A stretch of 64,000 bases of DNA from Portulaca oleracea. Taxonomy: Eukaryota > Streptophyta > Magnoliopsida > Caryophyllales > Portulacaceae. The stretch is from positions 34,147,408 to 34,211,407 of the forward strand of contig CM055888.1 of the NCBI GenBank assembly GCA_029582165.1. The letters run 5' to 3'. The position numbers were made by a program, and so were the translations under genes. This document shows, piece after piece, positions 32,414-45,092 of the stretch. The notes below the pieces were generated by a model, which made no database searches, had not been told where the DNA came from, and worked only from the letters and a program-made list of their open reading frames with translations. Each line of letters starts with the position of its first letter. The first letter of the stretch is position 1.

Positions 32414-33336
32414 TGAGGAAAGAAGAGGCTGAGAATGAAGCATACGTTGTGACGGGTACCTTCTCTCTCCACCTCTACAATATCTCTGTTTTGTTTGATT
32501 CTGGTGCTAGTCATTCTTTTGTTGGACGAGCTATAGTAGAGAAGGCTAAGATGAAACCCTCGGAGAATAGTAAGCCTATGTCGGTAACCCTACCTACCGG
32601 GGATACCATTAGTTGTGGAGAGTTATATGGTGGATGTCCTATAGTGATAGCAGGACAGGAGTTTGAGGCTGACCTTTATATGTTTGACCTAATGGAGTTC
32701 GACGTTATTTTGGGGATGGACTGGTTAGCAAAGTATAGGGCTCAAATAGATTGTTATAAGCAAAAGGTGACCTTAATGGGACCGAACGGAAAGAAGGTAG
32801 TGCATTGGAGTGATAGGCATCTTCAGAGTGTGCGGATCATCTCTGCCCTCAAGGCCCAGAGGTTGTTGGGTCAAGGTTGTGAAGGATTTCTATGCAACGT
32901 AATCGACACCAAGGTGGAAGAGCTTACGATTGAGAATATCCCGGTAGTGCGGGAGTACTCTGATGTATTTCCGGAGGAGATCCCGGGTCTGCCTCCAATC
33001 AGGGAGGTAGATTTCTGCATCGATTTGGAGCCCGGGGCCGCACCTGTTTCAAAAGCCCCATATCGCATGGCGCCCGCAGAGCTGAAGGAGTTGAAGACTC
33101 AGCTAGACGAGCTGCTAGAAAAGGGGTATATCCGACCCAGCACGTCACCATGGGGAGCACCTGTACTGTTCGTGAAGAAGAAAGATGGTAGCATGAGGTT
33201 GTGCATCGATTACCGGGAGTTGAACAAGATTACCGTCAAGAATCGTTATCCCCTACCTCGTATTGATGATCTTTTCGATCAATTGCGAGGAGCAACAACG
33301 TTTTCTAAGATAGACACGGGTCGTTATCACGATTAA
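32413..33336 (+). pseudogene. Tekay-2 protease and first half of RT
   Basis: This is in a different frame from gag, starting near the conserved [17 protein letters not shown]. The protease site is [13 protein letters not shown] and [10 protein letters not shown] follows. RT then shows [50 protein letters not shown] and [10 protein letters not shown]. It ends when a small deletion after FSKID shifts the frame. Gag and protease overlap closely, but whether the gag/protease shift is natural or a mutation is unclear; in Tekay-1 the gag tail and protease are in one frame, so mutation is likelier. Confidence 0.9.
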
Positions 33337-34160
33337 GAATTCGCGAAGAAGATATCTCTAAAACCGCATTCCGAACTCGGTATGGCCATTATGAGTTCGT
33401 GGTAATGCCTTTTGGGCTTACAAATGCCCCAGCCGCCTTCATGGATTTGATGAACAGAGTGTTCGAGCCGTTCCTGGATAAGTTTGTAGTGGTGTTCATC
33501 GACGACATATTGGTATATTCAGGAACACGAGAGGAGCATGCGAATCATCTGAGAGAAGTATTGACGACTCTACGGAGCAACAAGCTTTATGCGAAGCTTA
33601 AGAAGTGTGAGTTTTGGTTGGAACAAGTAGCTTTCTTAGGACATGTGGTGTCCAAGGAAGGAGTAGCAGTAGACCCCCAAAAGGTGGAGGCCATCACCAA
33701 GTGGCCGACACCGAAGAATGCCACGGAGATTAGGAGTTTTCTGGGTTTGGCAGGGTATTATAGGAAATTCGTTCAGGATTTCTCGAAAATTACTAATCCG
33801 CTGACCAACCTGACTCGGAAGTCAGTAAAGTTCACATGGTCAGAAAAATGTGAGCAAGCATTCCAGGAGTTGAAGAAGAGGCTTACCTCGGCCCCTATTC
33901 TTGCTTTACCTCAAGGGAACGAAGGTTTTGTTATCTACAGTGACGCATCACATGGTGGATTGGGTTGTGTGCTCATGCAGGAGGGAAAGGTGATTGCATA
34001 TGCATCCAGGCAACTGAAGACGCATGAGAAGAATTACCCTACTCATGATCTGGAGTTGGCAGCAGTGGTTTTTGCACTGAAGATTTGGAGGCATTATCTT
34101 TATGGAGTACGCTGCGAGATATTCACAGACCATCAGAGTTTGAAGTACCTTTTCACATAG
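33337..34160 (+). pseudogene. Tekay-2 RT second half and RNase H
   Basis: The frame reads [33 protein letters not shown] with the catalytic Asp pair, [14 protein letters not shown] and [14 protein letters not shown]. RNase H follows with [24 protein letters not shown] and [11 protein letters not shown]. It stops at TAG 34158-34160, where Tekay-1 has a Gln codon. The frame then continues into integrase, so this is one substitution. Confidence 0.92.
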
Positions 34161-35828
34161 AAGGAGCTGAACCTCAGGCAGACAAGATGGTTAGAGTTTC
34201 TGAAGGATTATGATGTGAATTTCCAATATCATCCCGGAAAGGCAAATGTAGTGGCTGATGCCCTGAGTAGAAGACCGTATCCTGCTATAAACCACTTGAT
34301 GATGATGCCGCACGAGTTGTGCGAGGAGTTTAGGAGGTTGGAGATTAATGTGGTAACACCTGGGAAGAAAGGTGTATTGAATGCCATGGAATTACAACCT
34401 ACTCTAATGGAGGAGATCAAGAGAACTCAAGAACTGGACTTACAGCTTGTCAAGATACGGGAGGAAGTGTTGCAAGGGAAAGCCCCTGGCTTTGTAATCC
34501 ACGAAGACGATACATTACGGTTTCATAACCGCATTTGTGTACCCAATATGGAAGAGCTGAAAAGGAGGATTCTAGAAGAGGGACACAATACGCCATATTG
34601 TGTACACCCAGGAGGAAATAAGCTTTACAAGGACCTGAAACAGATGTTCTGGTGGAGTAATATGAAACAAGAAGTGGCAGACTTTGTGGCAAGGTGCCTT
34701 ACATGCCAACGAGTCAAGGCAGAGCATCAACGACCAGCCGGACTTCTGCAACCGTTAGACGTCCCTGAGTGGAAATGGGATTCGATATCAATGGATTTTG
34801 TGATAGGTCTACCAAGGACCAGGCGGAAACACAATGCAATCTGGGTGATTGTAGATCGTTTGACTAAGTCAGCCCATTTCCTAGCCATCGCCAACAACTG
34901 GTCCCTAGATCAGCTAGCTCAAGCCTATGTAAGGGAGATTGTAAGGTTACACGGAGTACCCAGTTCGATAGTCTCAGACAGAGACACTAGGTTCCAACTG
35001 CTTCGGAAAAAGTTACAAGAGGCGTTTGGTACAAAGCTCAAGTTCGATCGCATTTCACCCAACATCGATGGGCAAACCGAGAGGACTATTCAAACCCTCG
35101 AAGATATGCTGCGAGCATGCGCATTAGATTTCAAAGACTTGTGGGATGACGAGTTGACTCTTATTGAGTTCTCCTACAACAACAGTTATCATGCCAGCAT
35201 TGGGATGTCACCCTTTGAAGCCTTATATGGGAGGAGATGTAGGACTCCCCTATGTTGGCAGGACATCGATGAAGCTCTAATGATCGGACCGGATCTAATA
35301 CAGGCCACTACTCAGAAGGTTCGAATCATTCAAGACAAGATGAAGGTGGCACAAAGTCGACAAAAGAGTTATGCTGACAGAAGGAGAAGACCTTTGGAGT
35401 TCGAGGTAGGAGAATATGTGTTTTTACGGGTTTCACCTACGAAAGGAGTTATGAGATTCGGGCAGTCAGGGAAGTTGACACCAAGATTCATCGGACCATA
35501 CCCAATTTTGGAACGTATTGGGGAAGTTGCCTACAAGTTACAGCTACCGGGAGAACTTCCAAGAGTGCACAATGTATTCCATGTGTCACAACTCAGGAAA
35601 TATGTCCCAGACCCAACTCATGTGATTGATCCTGAGCCGCTTCAGCTACAAGAAGATTTGAGCTATGAAGAACAACCGCTGGAAATATTAGATCGCAGGG
35701 AAAAACAACTTCGAAGGAAAGTAGTTCCCTTGGTAAAAGTACGATGGGCAAATCATACCACAACGGAAGCAACCTGGGAGACAGAAGACGAAATGAGGAA
35801 GAAGTACCCTCACTTGTTCCAAGCCTAA
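34161..35828 (+). pseudogene. Tekay-2 integrase with chromodomain
   Basis: A long open stretch of more than 530 residues. It has [10 protein letters not shown], the HHCC finger (HPGGNKLYKDLKQ, CLTCQRVKAEHQRP), the core Asp in WDSISMDFVIGLP, Asp in SDRDTRFQ and Glu in GQTERTIQTLED, then the GPY/F-type region (RFIGPYPILERIGEVAYKL). The C-terminal chromodomain reads VKVRWANHTTTEATWE to KKYPHLF. Between the second Asp and Glu a few residues are missing or altered compared with Tekay-1 (FQLLRKKL, FDRISPNIDG), so the core is probably inactive. The stop is at 35826-35828. Confidence 0.92.
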
Positions 35829-35836
35829 GGCGCGTC

Positions 35837-35980
35837 AAGTTTCGGGGACAAAACTTCTTTTAAGAAGGTAGTGTTGTAAGACCTCGAGTTTTAGGAAGAA
35901 TAAAACCGTTAGTCTCCTTACCAGACCGTTAGGGTTAAGTTTAAGTTTCGAGGACGAAACTTCTTTTAAGAAGGTAATGA
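35837..35980 (+). promoter_or_regulatory. Duplicated hairpin-PPT module of Tekay-2
   Basis: Copy a (from 35836) has lost part of its stem (AAGTTTCGGGGACAAAACTT). Copy b, stem AAGTTTCG/CGAAACTT around AGGA at 35943-35962, is intact and directly precedes AAGAAGGTAATGA and the LTR. As in Tekay-1 the copies are a little over 100 bp apart. The distal copy has decayed; the one next to the LTR has not. Confidence 0.85.
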
Positions 35981-36836
35981 TGTGAAACCCTGAAAAATCC
36001 AAAGATGTTGACCGTAACGTCGTTAATAAATTAGGTTTGACTTCGTGATTTATTATTATTCGTTTGTGTTTATTTATGCTAACGCTTGAGCTCGTAGGAC
36101 CGTTGAGGGGCTAACAAGGGTAGAATAGTAATTGCCGCTGGTTAATATTATGTTATATGATTAATTACGTGAATATTATTTGCTAGTGATTATATGATTA
36201 TTAGTATTAATATTATTATTACTATTAATATTATTACTAGTTGTTTTTAGAAAAGAAAAATCAGATTGCTTATTGGGTTGGATTAGGAGTGGGATTAGTA
36301 TAGTTGGGCCTTTATTAGACTAATTGGGCCTAGATATGTGTCGGATATAAAAACCCCTCTCCCTCTCCCTCAAACCCTAATCAAAACCCAAACTCTAACC
36401 CTAACCCTCACCCCCTCTCCCTTCTCTCTCTCTGCCGTCCACCCAGCCACGCCGTCGCAGCCGCCGGCCACCACCCGCGACACCGGCAACCACCTCTTCC
36501 TCCCTCTTTCTTTCTCTTTCTCTCTCTCGATCTGACTCTCTCCCTCTCTCTGAAACCGCCGGCTACCACCACCGACGACGTTGCCGTCGTTGACGCCGCA
36601 TCCACCAGGCGTCGCCGCTGCCCAGACGACCGCCGCGAACCACCCAGACCACCGCAACCACCCTTCCTCTCTCTTTCGTTCTCTTTCCCTCCCTCCGTCT
36701 CACTTTCAAATCTCCCCCACCCTCTGCTCGCGCCACCACACCACCAGGCCACCTCTGCCAGACAGCCGTGCCGCCTCAGACCACCGCCACCACCGTCGGA
36801 AATCCCCGGTAACCACGTCCGACCCCTCAGTATCGT

Positions 36837-36878
<42 letters not shown>

Positions 36879-39532
36879 AATCGCCTGCACGACACACCAC
36901 CGCCGCCGCCCAAAGATCGACGCCGCCGCCGCTTCGACCGACCGCCCATAGTCGCCGGAAAACCACCCGGACTTGGCCTAGCAAAACCTACGTAAACCCT
37001 AATTTCCTTTTTTTTGAAACTTTTTCTTTTCTTTTTCTGATTTATTATTATTATTATTATTATTATTGTTAATTCTTGTTGTAAATCTTGTAATTTGGGT
37101 AATTAGGGTGTAACTTTTATTAAGTCGTTATTTGTAATTAATTTGTTCTTGTATTGTATTATTTATTGTAATTTTGTATCAATTACTATGTGTAATTTTA
37201 TGTTGTAAATTGTAATTAGATTAGGTTGTAATAGTTGGTTATTAGGTTTAAAAGTGGTTCTTTAATGTTCTTTATTATTCTTTATATGAACCTTTTTAGA
37301 CCACAATATTATTGTTTGCACGAATTAAAAAGTTTAATTACCTAGATTAATTCTTGATTCGTTAGTTAAGTATTCACATGTTCTTTATTTCAATCATGTT
37401 TAATTTTATGTTAAATCTTGTTAAATAAGTTAGGGTGATTGAATTACAAAAGTTCGATTCTTGTTTATTAAATTATGATTCTTGATTGAATCTTGTATAA
37501 AGAAATTAGTTGTTGGGATTCTTGTTTGGTAGTTTAAATGTTTATATGTTCTTTATAATTTATTCACATGTTCTTTAAAACCTTTCTTGATTCTTGATTA
37601 AGAAATTCGTGTCTTATAATTATTCATGTTGTAATTTTAGGATCTTGAAATAGTTAATTGTTAATTCATATTTAGGGTAATGATATTGTTATCTCATGTA
37701 TGCTTTTAGGGTTAGTGGAAATATTAAAGTTGATTGCATGTTTTACATTTTAGTTTTGATGGTAGGAGGTTTGATGTTTGAACCTTAGTGGGATTAGACT
37801 AATTACCTTGGACCTTAGTTATTGTTTAAAGCCCAAATTAGGACCCCGGGATCGAATGGTGAAAGTTAGAACCGGAATAACAAATTAAATTAATAACCGT
37901 TATCGGGACAGTTTATTTAGTGCCTAAAGATCGAGTCACCACGATTAGTATAGTTGTCCTTCAATCAAACCCTTGGACTGGAGTTTCCCCTAGATGTTAG
38001 CGTTCATAGGAATTTTGCGGAACGGACTTTTGAGTTGTATAGCTCGAGTTATAGTCGTTTTACCAGAACCTGTCGGAACTGGACCAGTTGGACGTTTTGG
38101 TACTTTTAGAGTCCTTCGGGACTGATTTGGGCTTAACCATCAGCATAGAAGTTTTAGTAGACATTCTGAGGTTTCCGAAAAGTCCAGAACCAGCCCCGTA
38201 GGATGTCAGGAAGTCGAGTTGTGACTCGTTTTATGTGAACGTTATAATCTGTCCTCTGCTTGCTTCTTTTTATAATAATTGTTGAGTGAAAATAATATGT
38301 GATCTTGTTATGTGTTTTCTTGGAGGTGTTAAGTGTAATTTCATAAATGATAGGAACCTAAGTGTTCCTAGGGGATGGGTTAGGTAGTTGATAGTTAACA
38401 CTAACTCCGTTAGAAGGCGTTTTGATTAGATAATTACTTTTATTCTAGGCCCGAGTTAGTGCGAGACGTTAGTGAGCTCAAGTGTGTTCTTCTTTTGCTG
38501 TGCTGTGAATTATATCAGGTAATGTCTATGCTCTAATCCCCACCGGGATGCTCTTTAAATGTGTTTTAATGTTTTCTAATCTATTTTGAGAATTGCATCC
38601 CGAAAGGGGACTTTATGTTGAAATGTGACCATCTGTTTTGAATAACTGTTTGTACTTTTGTGATCTGTGATTTATGAATTGAGGAAATTGAGATGGTCTT
38701 TTATTAGTGGTTTTATTTCGTTTTTGATAAACCTGGGTTGGGATTGACTTGAGAGCTGTGAGCTGAGCTTTGCATAATATACTAATAATTCAAGTGGAAA
38801 CGTTAAGCGGGTTTCGGGGGATAACCTGTTGTGCAGGTGTAACAATCTGCAGGATTATGGACCAGGAGATCAAGGCTTCCTTCCCTGATATAGGATAGTA
38901 TTTTGATGCCTTTGGTAGGCGATATTATTGATGCCTTTGGTAGGCGATGTTCTTGATGCCTTTGGTAGGCGATGTTTTGATGCCTTTGGTGGGCGATATT
39001 ATTTATGCCTTTGGTAGGCGATGTTCTTGATGCCTTTGGTAGGCGATGTTACTTTAAGAGATTTGGTATCCCGCCCCCAAATTAAAATATGAGTTGGATG
39101 GGTTGAGGAAACAGTATGGGATTAAAGGTTTGTAAAACGTTTGATTTGATCCCTCTCCCTAAAGTGCATTGAAATGAACTTAAACTGTTTTAAACGTTAG
39201 GGGTAGACATTATTGAGATTTCCCACTCATTTTTGAAATGTTTTGTTTTTCAGGTGAAGATCTAAATGCTGGGAACGGGAATTAGAAGTGAGGACGACGA
39301 GTCTAGAAGTCCTTGAAACTTTTTATTTCGTTTTCGTTATGATGTCTTAAAGTTGGTTTTGAGTTGTTAGTAGTTACCGTTAGCAGACAGTTATGGTTTC
39401 CTTTCTCGCCTTGTGTTCCTTCGGGGATACGGCAGTGACGCCCAAACTGAATTTGAAGTTTTCCGCTAAGTTTTGTCTGTTAACGTTAGTTTGACTTTGA
39501 CTTTTCTATAATTGAATTTTCGGGACGTTACA
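35981..39532 (+). repeat. Tekay-2 3' LTR
   Basis: TGTGAAACCCTG...GGGACGTTACA. It has the same landmarks as the 5' LTR: TATA near 36346, telobox run, TTA run, candidate intron 38519-39253. It keeps the roughly 80 bp (39042-39121) that the 5' LTR has lost. Confidence 0.93.
38904..39050 (+). repeat. TGATGCCTTTGGTAGGCGAT minisatellite, 3' LTR
   Basis: Six copies of a 22-25 bp unit, within the candidate LTR intron. Confidence 0.85.
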
Positions 39533-39537
39533 AGTCA

Positions 39538-40411
39538 ATTCTCTTTGAACTTACAGAAAAAGAATCTCAAATTAATAGATGGTCTAATATTCAATAATAA
39601 AAAGAATAAGAATTAAAAATATAAAGTTAAACCATCAAAATCAAATTATTTTGTGATAGAACATACCTTTTATGAACTTCAAATTGCAAATGACTCTAGA
39701 GTTGTACATCTAAAAGAGTTTTTCCACCAATTAAAAATTGGAAAAAAAAATCCCACTATGATTTCCCTTGGCAGCAATATCTTCTAGAGCGATATGCGCA
39801 TGCTACTCATTGGCCTTTTGATTTATATATATAGGCAGAAAAAATATTCAAAATTCTATTTATGGACTCTTCTTTAATGAATACTATGAACTCTATAAGT
39901 TACATAATAGAATTGATGAAAAATTAAACTATTATTTGTTAAGATGGTTAATAGGGAATACAAAGTAACAACTTGACAATACATATTACATAGCTCGAAA
40001 ATAATTTACATTCATGTGCAATAGTTAGAATGATATTCTTGAATAAAAAAATTAGAATGTTCTTTTAAGAAAATGATTTATTTGATAGTGGAAAAATTGA
40101 ATATTTTAAATGGACCAAAATGTCATAGAAAATAATAAAATCCAATGTCTCTCGAGCATTGTTAAAAAAAATTAATATGTATACATGTAATAGAAAACTT
40201 ATAATCAATATGAAAGATATACATTAATTAAAATGATTATTGCTTTGTAAAATATAAATACAAATAGAGAAAAAAAAAAGTCTATATGTGTGTGTTATTT
40301 TCTCTTGTTCACAAATTATTTACTGAAATGGGAAATTTTATCTTACTTATACTCATATTATTGCTTTTTTAAGGTTAATTAACTTTTTAGTTATTATTAA
40401 TAGTAACTTAT
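39538..40411. other. AT-rich spacer with R2 copy
   Basis: No gene. 40230-40411 repeats 19400-19592 (R2) and is cut at AACTTAT by the Tat LTR. The segment left of Tekay-2 (26339-26400) is the other half of this target sequence. Confidence 0.6.
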
Positions 40412-42243
40412 TGTAGGACCTGGAAAATCACCCCCGTTTAGGGGTGTCGGTTTTCGGATGCGCTACTTAATGATCGGGAGCCGACTAAGGTTGCTTAATC
40501 CTTAAATGAGAATATTTTTATTTTCGAAATTCATTTTCGGGGTGATGAAACTTTATTTATTTTACAAATTCCTTTTATATTATTAAAATACCCGAAATTG
40601 CACCAAAATATTTTATTAATAATTTAATACTAGCCCACTACCGAATTCAGGCCCAAAAGGAAGCAAAAGGGCCGCCAGAGGATACCAAAACCCGCAGGGG
40701 TTTTAATGTACTTTGGACTGGGCCTTACGCTTCCTTGGCCCAGAGAAGATGGGTTAAAATTAATAAAACCCGCGGGGGTTTTATTAATTTTATGGCCCAT
40801 TTTCTCTCGGATGGCCTTGGATTGGTAAAGAAAAGTGGTATTAAATCATTTATAATTATTTTTTGTGTAATATCGTATATTTTAAATAATCAAAAGAGTT
40901 TGTAAAAATGGTAAAGAGTCGTAAGCCGATTTAAAGAAATCGACAAACCGTGAAAATAATAAAAATGACTCCGATCTACGAAACCTGATTCTAAGCCCGG
41001 ACGTAAGGTTATGAATTCGAGAATTATAAGAACTCTCGAATTCGTCTGTTAGAAAACAGACTCTACTAAAATCGACATTAAATTGAAAAAAAAGAGCGGG
41101 GAGAAGTTTAATTAATTTCACAAAATTATATTCTCATCATGCAATATAAAATGGGATTTTTGGTTTACAAAATATTCACAATTAACGGAATTAAAGTACA
41201 AATTACGTGAGTAAATAACAATAACAAAATGAAAGCGAACCTCTTTTAGTTTTAGGAGCCCGAATGCGCCAGTCGAAAACCTTGACTTTGCCTTGACCCG
41301 GAGATTGGAATGAAGGATGTAAATGTGTTAGAAGAATGGTATAAGGGTAATGATATGGATGAGACAAAAGTGATTAGAAAAGATTAGAGAGTGAACACGG
41401 ATGATGGATTTTTAAGAGAGTTTAGATGATAATAATGGTATTAGTTGATGATCTGAATGGAATGGGGGAGGGGTATTTATAGGTGAGTGAGGTGAGGTTA
41501 GGAGGGAAAATCATGGGGACACATTCCCATGATCATGCCATGCAATCATAAAACCTCCACGGATTTTGGCAGGTCAAGGGGAGTCAACACATGTGGGCTA
41601 AAATCAAGGGGTTGCATGAATCATCATCATTTTTGTTTTGGCGCCAGATTCTGGAGAGAAAACCCCCGCGGGTTTTAAAATGCCGTCACATGGATCACTG
41701 ACGTGGACCACTGCAAAACGACACGCTCTAGGTAGCTTAAAACCCCCGCGGGGTTTTGAAGTCGTCTGGGCCGGAGGCGCTTTTGGGCCGCTTTTGTTCT
41801 TCTGAGGCGCTTCTGAAATCTAAAACCCGCGCGGGTTTTGGCACTCTTCTGGGCCGGATTAGCTTACTGGGCCAGATTTTTGGGCTTGGGAATTTGTTAA
41901 AACCCGCATGGGTTTTGAAACTAGATAAATGTAACTTCGAACGGCCATAACTCTTTCATCCGGACTCCGATTGAGGCATTTCAAAAGGCGTTGGAAAGCT
42001 TATGATGTGTACTTTACTCTCATCAAAAGAAATTGGGCCAACGAGACTTATGGAAAAAGTGAGATTTGAAATGGTAGGCATATGTATGTGGAAAGGGTGG
42101 AATGGAAAATGAAGGCTTTTTGTGGTGGGTTGGCCTGGTAACTCTTGATTGAGGAAGGCCCATTGGATTTTCTTTCATGCTAGCCTTTTTTCTTGTTATG
42201 CTTGATTTGTACACTTGTCCCGGTACAAAATCCAGTGTCTACA
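40412..42243 (-). repeat. Tat 3' LTR
   Basis: On the + strand it runs from TGTAGGACCTGG to CCAGTGTCTACA. It closely matches the inverted copy at 11888-13534 and holds seven palindromes at 40687, 40765, 41550, 41659, 41739, 41822 and 41899, and a TATA box (reverse complement near 41466). The left flank ends CTTAT; no matching right TSD is available because the 5' end is lost. Confidence 0.9.
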
Positions 42244-42289
42244 AAGAGCCCCCACTTTGATCGAGTCCGAATAGGACGAAGGTCAAAGT
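42244..42289 (-). promoter_or_regulatory. Tat PPT and pre-PPT hairpin
   Basis: Minus-strand PPT AAAGTGGGGGCTCTT abuts the LTR. Just upstream (on +) arms ACTTTGA (42254-42260) and TCAAAGT (42283-42289) enclose a second stem GTCC/GGAC with loop GAATA. The hairpin overlaps the PPT edge. Confidence 0.8.
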
Positions 42290-42349
42290 AGCCTGAGATG
42301 TTGTCTGCTTGATGCCTGACTTTATATGGCGACAGGATGATGTAGGTGA

Positions 42350-42740
42350 TGTCGTCGGAGGCCTTTAGGTGGTAACCGTTAGACGACTGATGTTGATGAT
42401 GTCGTTGGAGGCCTTTAGGTCGCAACCGTTAGACGAATGATGCTGATGAAGTCGTTGGAGGCCTTTAGGTGACAACCGTTGGACGACTGATGCTGATGAA
42501 GTCGTTGGAGGCCTTTAGGTGGCTACCATAGGACGACTGATGCTGACGATGTCGTTGGAGGCCTTTAGGTGGCATCTGTTGGACGACTGATGTTGATGAA
42601 GTCGTTGGAGGCCTTTAGGTGGCAACCGTTGGACGACTGATGCTGATGAAGTCGTTAGAGGCCTTAGGTGGCAACCGTTGGACGACTGATGCTGATGGTG
42701 TCGTCGGAGGCCTTTAGGTGGCAACCGTCGGACGACTGCT
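42350..42740 (-). repeat. 50-bp tandem repeats in Tat 3' region
   Basis: About eight copies, marked by GCCTTTAGGTGGCAACCGTT, begin every 50 bp (42361, 42411, 42461, 42511, 42561, 42611, then one copy a base short). Tandem repeats before the PPT are a known habit of Ogre/Tat elements. Frames across them are repeat translations. Confidence 0.9.
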
Positions 42741-43959
42741 GTTGGTGCTCTTTTATGCAGCAACCGGATGGTCGATGGTCCCTTTTAGCGGCGACCTGAA
42801 AATCACAAGAAAACACAGTGTTAGTTTTTCTGACATGTAAGAGGGATTATTGGTTCATATTTTTACCTGAGATAATTATGCCTCGGAAAACCTTGGGCCA
42901 CGAGCTTTGGGCCGGCAACTTTGGACTGTGTGGGTTGACACTAGGAAGCTTCGTTCTGTGTCGCGATTGACGTTGATGTTCTAGGCTTTCCCAGTGTCGC
43001 AGTTTGGCATGTTCATTGCCGAGGGACTCCACCGATCGCGATGTCGATGGTTCTGATGTTAAGGACTTACACCGATCTCTATCGGCGACCCTGTCTTTGG
43101 TCTTTTTTATGATGATGGCATTTTTTATGCCAGCGAGACTTCAATGGACGCGCTGCCGGTGGCTCTTATTCTTGAGATTACGTCGAACCCGATGTCGACG
43201 ACTCTTATTGCTGAGACTGTGCCAAGCTCTGCTGGTGGCCCTAGATTTTTGATGGTAATTTGATGTCGAGGAACTTCACCGAAACTCTGCCGATGGCCCT
43301 TTTTTTCCTTAAGTTTTGCTTCAAGCGCATAGGTGCCAAAAGTTCACTATGAGGAATGGATTCTTGAATTTGCATTAGTCAAGTGAAGATTATGTCCTTC
43401 GTGTCGGACATGCTCCATTCGTGTATGGTTGATGATGCATGACTTGACTGAATGCTAACTTGTCCAGCAAGAGTTGGATTAGAGATTGCTCTAATCTTGC
43501 TCTCAGTGACTGGAAACCATGTCGACTGGTCTGATTGAGATAGCATATGGGCTTAAACAACCCCTAGTGTTGCATTCTGGAGCAATGATGTGGCACTTCC
43601 TTGCTTCTTTTTTTTCATTTTCAGATATACAGGTATGCATGCAACTAGTCTACTAAACTTTTGCACAAACAATGCAATTTTTTGTTTAGTTTTTGACACA
43701 AGCATTCATGCACTCATGCATTTATGCACGACTATCGACTTTATGTACATCAAACTGACTCGATACATGGAAAATCGACTCGATACATAACAGACAGACT
43801 CAATGCATGATAGACTCACTCAATGCACCACAGACTGACTCAATGCACAACAGACTGACTCAATGCATGACAGACTGACTTGATGCATGACAAACTGACT
43901 CAGTGCGGCCCTGACACGACTTATAGATGCAATGAAAACCTATTATGCTTAGACAGGAT
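42741..43959 (-). other. Tat 3' region with degenerate and 20-bp repeats
   Basis: 42960-43320 holds degenerate CACCGAT/GCCGATGGCCCT repeats. 43745-43910 holds about seven copies of a 20-bp unit like CAGACTGACTCAATGCATGA. No gene is visible. Confidence 0.65.
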
Positions 43960-44129
43960 TGTAGGACCCGGAAAATTCCCGTTCGGGGAAATTGTTTCGG
44001 ATGCGCTACTTAAGTGATTGAGAGCCTACTAAGGTTGCTTAATCTTTAAATAAGGATATTTTTATTTTCAAAATTCATTTTCGGAGTGATGAAACTTTAT
44101 TTATTTTACAAACTCTTTTATATTATTAA

Positions 44130-45092
44130 AATACCCGAAATTACACTAAAATAATTTATTAAGAATTTTAATACCGACCCACTATTCCATCCGGGCCCAA
44201 GAAGGAGCAAAGGGACCGCCATGGGACTCTAAAACTCGCGTGGGTTTTATGGTGCCATGGGCTGGGCCTTGTGTATCTTCGACCCAGAGAAAATGGGTGA
44301 AAATTAATAAAACCCGTTAGGGTTTTATTAATCTTCTGGCGCGTTTTCTCTCAGGTGGCCTTAGATTAATAAGAAAAAAGTGGTATTAAATCATTTATAA
44401 TTATTTTCGTGCAATATTTTAAATAATCAAATGGATTTGTAAAAAAAAAGGTGATAAAGAGTCGCCAGCCGATTTAAGGAAATCGACAAACCATGAAAAT
44501 GATAAAAATGACTCCGATCTACGAAACCCGATTCTATGTTCGGGGGTAAGGTTACGAATTCGAGAATTATAAGAACTCTCGAATTCGCCTGTTAGAAAAC
44601 AGACTCTACTAATACTCGAAATTACATTAAATTAATTTATTAATAATTTTAATAACGACCCACTATTTCATCCGGGCCCAAGAAGGAGCAAAGGGACTGC
44701 CATGAGAATCTAAAACCCGCGTGGGTTTTACGGTGCCATGGGTTGGGCCCTGTGCATCTTCGACCCAGAGAAAATGGGTGAAAATTAATAAAACCCGTGA
44801 GGGTTTTATTAATCTTCTGGCCCGTTTTCTCTCGGGTGGCCTTAGATTAATAAGAAAAAAAGTGGTATTAAATCATTTATAATTATTTTCGTGCAATATC
44901 GTTTATTTTAAATAATCAAAACGATTTGTAAAAAAAAGGTGATAAAGAGTCGCCAGCCGATTTAAGGAAATCGACAAACCATGAAAATGATAAAAATGAC
45001 TCCAGTCTACGAAACCCGATTCTAAGTTCGAGAGTAAGGTTACGAATTCGAGAATTATAAGAACTCTCGAATTCGCCTGTTAGAAAACAGAC
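44130..45092 (-). repeat. 481-bp tandem duplication within the solo LTR
   Basis: Landmarks repeat at a constant offset of 481 bp: CCGGGCCCAA at 44191 and 44672, palindromes at 44231/44712 and 44309/44790. Small differences show that the duplication is not very recent. The exact ends are approximate. Confidence 0.8.

Larger units (their letters stand above)
26401..39532 (+). mobile_element. Tekay-2: full-length Del/Tekay-type element with extra ORF
   Basis: LTRs of 3525 and 3552 bp begin TGTGAAACCCYG and end CGTTACA. TSD AGTCA is exact (26396-26400 and 39533-39537). Order: 5' LTR, initiator-Met primer site, extra ORF, gag, protease, RT, RNase H, integrase with chromodomain, two hairpin-PPT modules, 3' LTR. 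The LTRs differ by a few dozen visible changes plus a roughly 80-bp deletion, a 10-bp deletion and a triplet-repeat length difference, so insertion is fairly recent. gag-pol nevertheless has several stops and frameshifts. Confidence 0.95.

Noticed and set aside
42350..42740. Regular 50-bp repeats considered as a CRISPR array
   Set aside because: Repeat and spacer are not distinguishable, units are contiguous, and the context is a plant Tat retrotransposon where such 3' repeats are normal.
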